Assembly: GCF_032854445.1 (NCBI RefSeq)
Contig: NC_088295.1
Coordinates: forward strand, 9,657,385-9,721,384
Reading direction: 5' to 3'
Length of the DNA stretch: 64,000 nucleotides
From: Liolophura sinensis
Lineage: Eukaryota; Mollusca; Polyplacophora; Chitonida; Chitonidae
The notes under the pieces were generated by a model that was not told where the DNA came from, ran no database searches, and was given only the letters and a program-made list of their open reading frames with translations. Positions 60,430 through 64,000 of the stretch are shown one piece after another. A program made the position numbers and the translations under genes. Each line of letters opens with the position of its first letter. Position 1 is the first letter of the stretch.

Positions 60430-64000
<3,571 letters not shown>

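Overview
The window is animal nuclear DNA. Genes are split by GT-AG introns, there are tRNA-derived SINEs, an intact Tc1 transposon, minisatellites and (TA)n runs. The recurring SINE ends in a Meta-SINE-like 3' domain and a (AAAT)n-type tail, a form I associate with lophotrochozoans, so a mollusc or related marine invertebrate is the best guess. No species can be named from the sequence alone.

Layout. (1) About 1.4-17.1 kb, minus strand: a complete KLHL2/KLHL3-type BTB-BACK-Kelch gene. It has 11 coding exons (584 codons) plus a likely 5' UTR exon. Its introns hold an intact Tc1-like transposon (10.55-12.09 kb), a 1.03 kb terminal-inverted-repeat DNA element (13.49-14.52 kb), SINE pieces, and two tandem arrays that each contain the 3' splice site and start of the adjacent kelch exon. 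The larger array (2.63-6.41 kb, about 37 extra copies of a roughly 103 bp unit) is a local amplification of two thirds of a kelch-repeat exon. (2) 17.2-34.4 kb, plus strand: a divergent gene of 12 exons (1628 codons). It encodes a tandem calponin-homology protein with a long serine-rich, probably disordered middle, a coiled coil and a conserved-looking C-terminus. It shares a roughly 240 bp promoter region with the KLHL gene. I do not recognise a named orthologue. (3) 34.5-48 kb: 3' UTR and intergenic DNA with SINEs, TA repeats and degenerate repeats. (4) 48.05-56.93 kb, minus strand: a small three-exon gene for a secreted Ly6/uPAR three-finger protein with an 8 kb first intron. (5) 57-60.3 kb: degenerate satellite, a SINE and a decayed reverse transcriptase. 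(6) 60.43 kb to the window end, plus strand: the 5' part of a UBE2D-type ubiquitin-conjugating enzyme gene, cut by the window edge.

Functional links are modest. KLHL2/3 proteins are Cullin-3 substrate adaptors (KLHL2 also binds actin), the divergent neighbour carries an actin-binding-type tandem CH module, and UBE2D enzymes commonly serve cullin-RING ligases. Only the KLHL/CH head-to-head pair is close enough to suggest shared regulation. The strongest unusual signal is the pair of exon-boundary-derived tandem arrays inside the KLHL gene.
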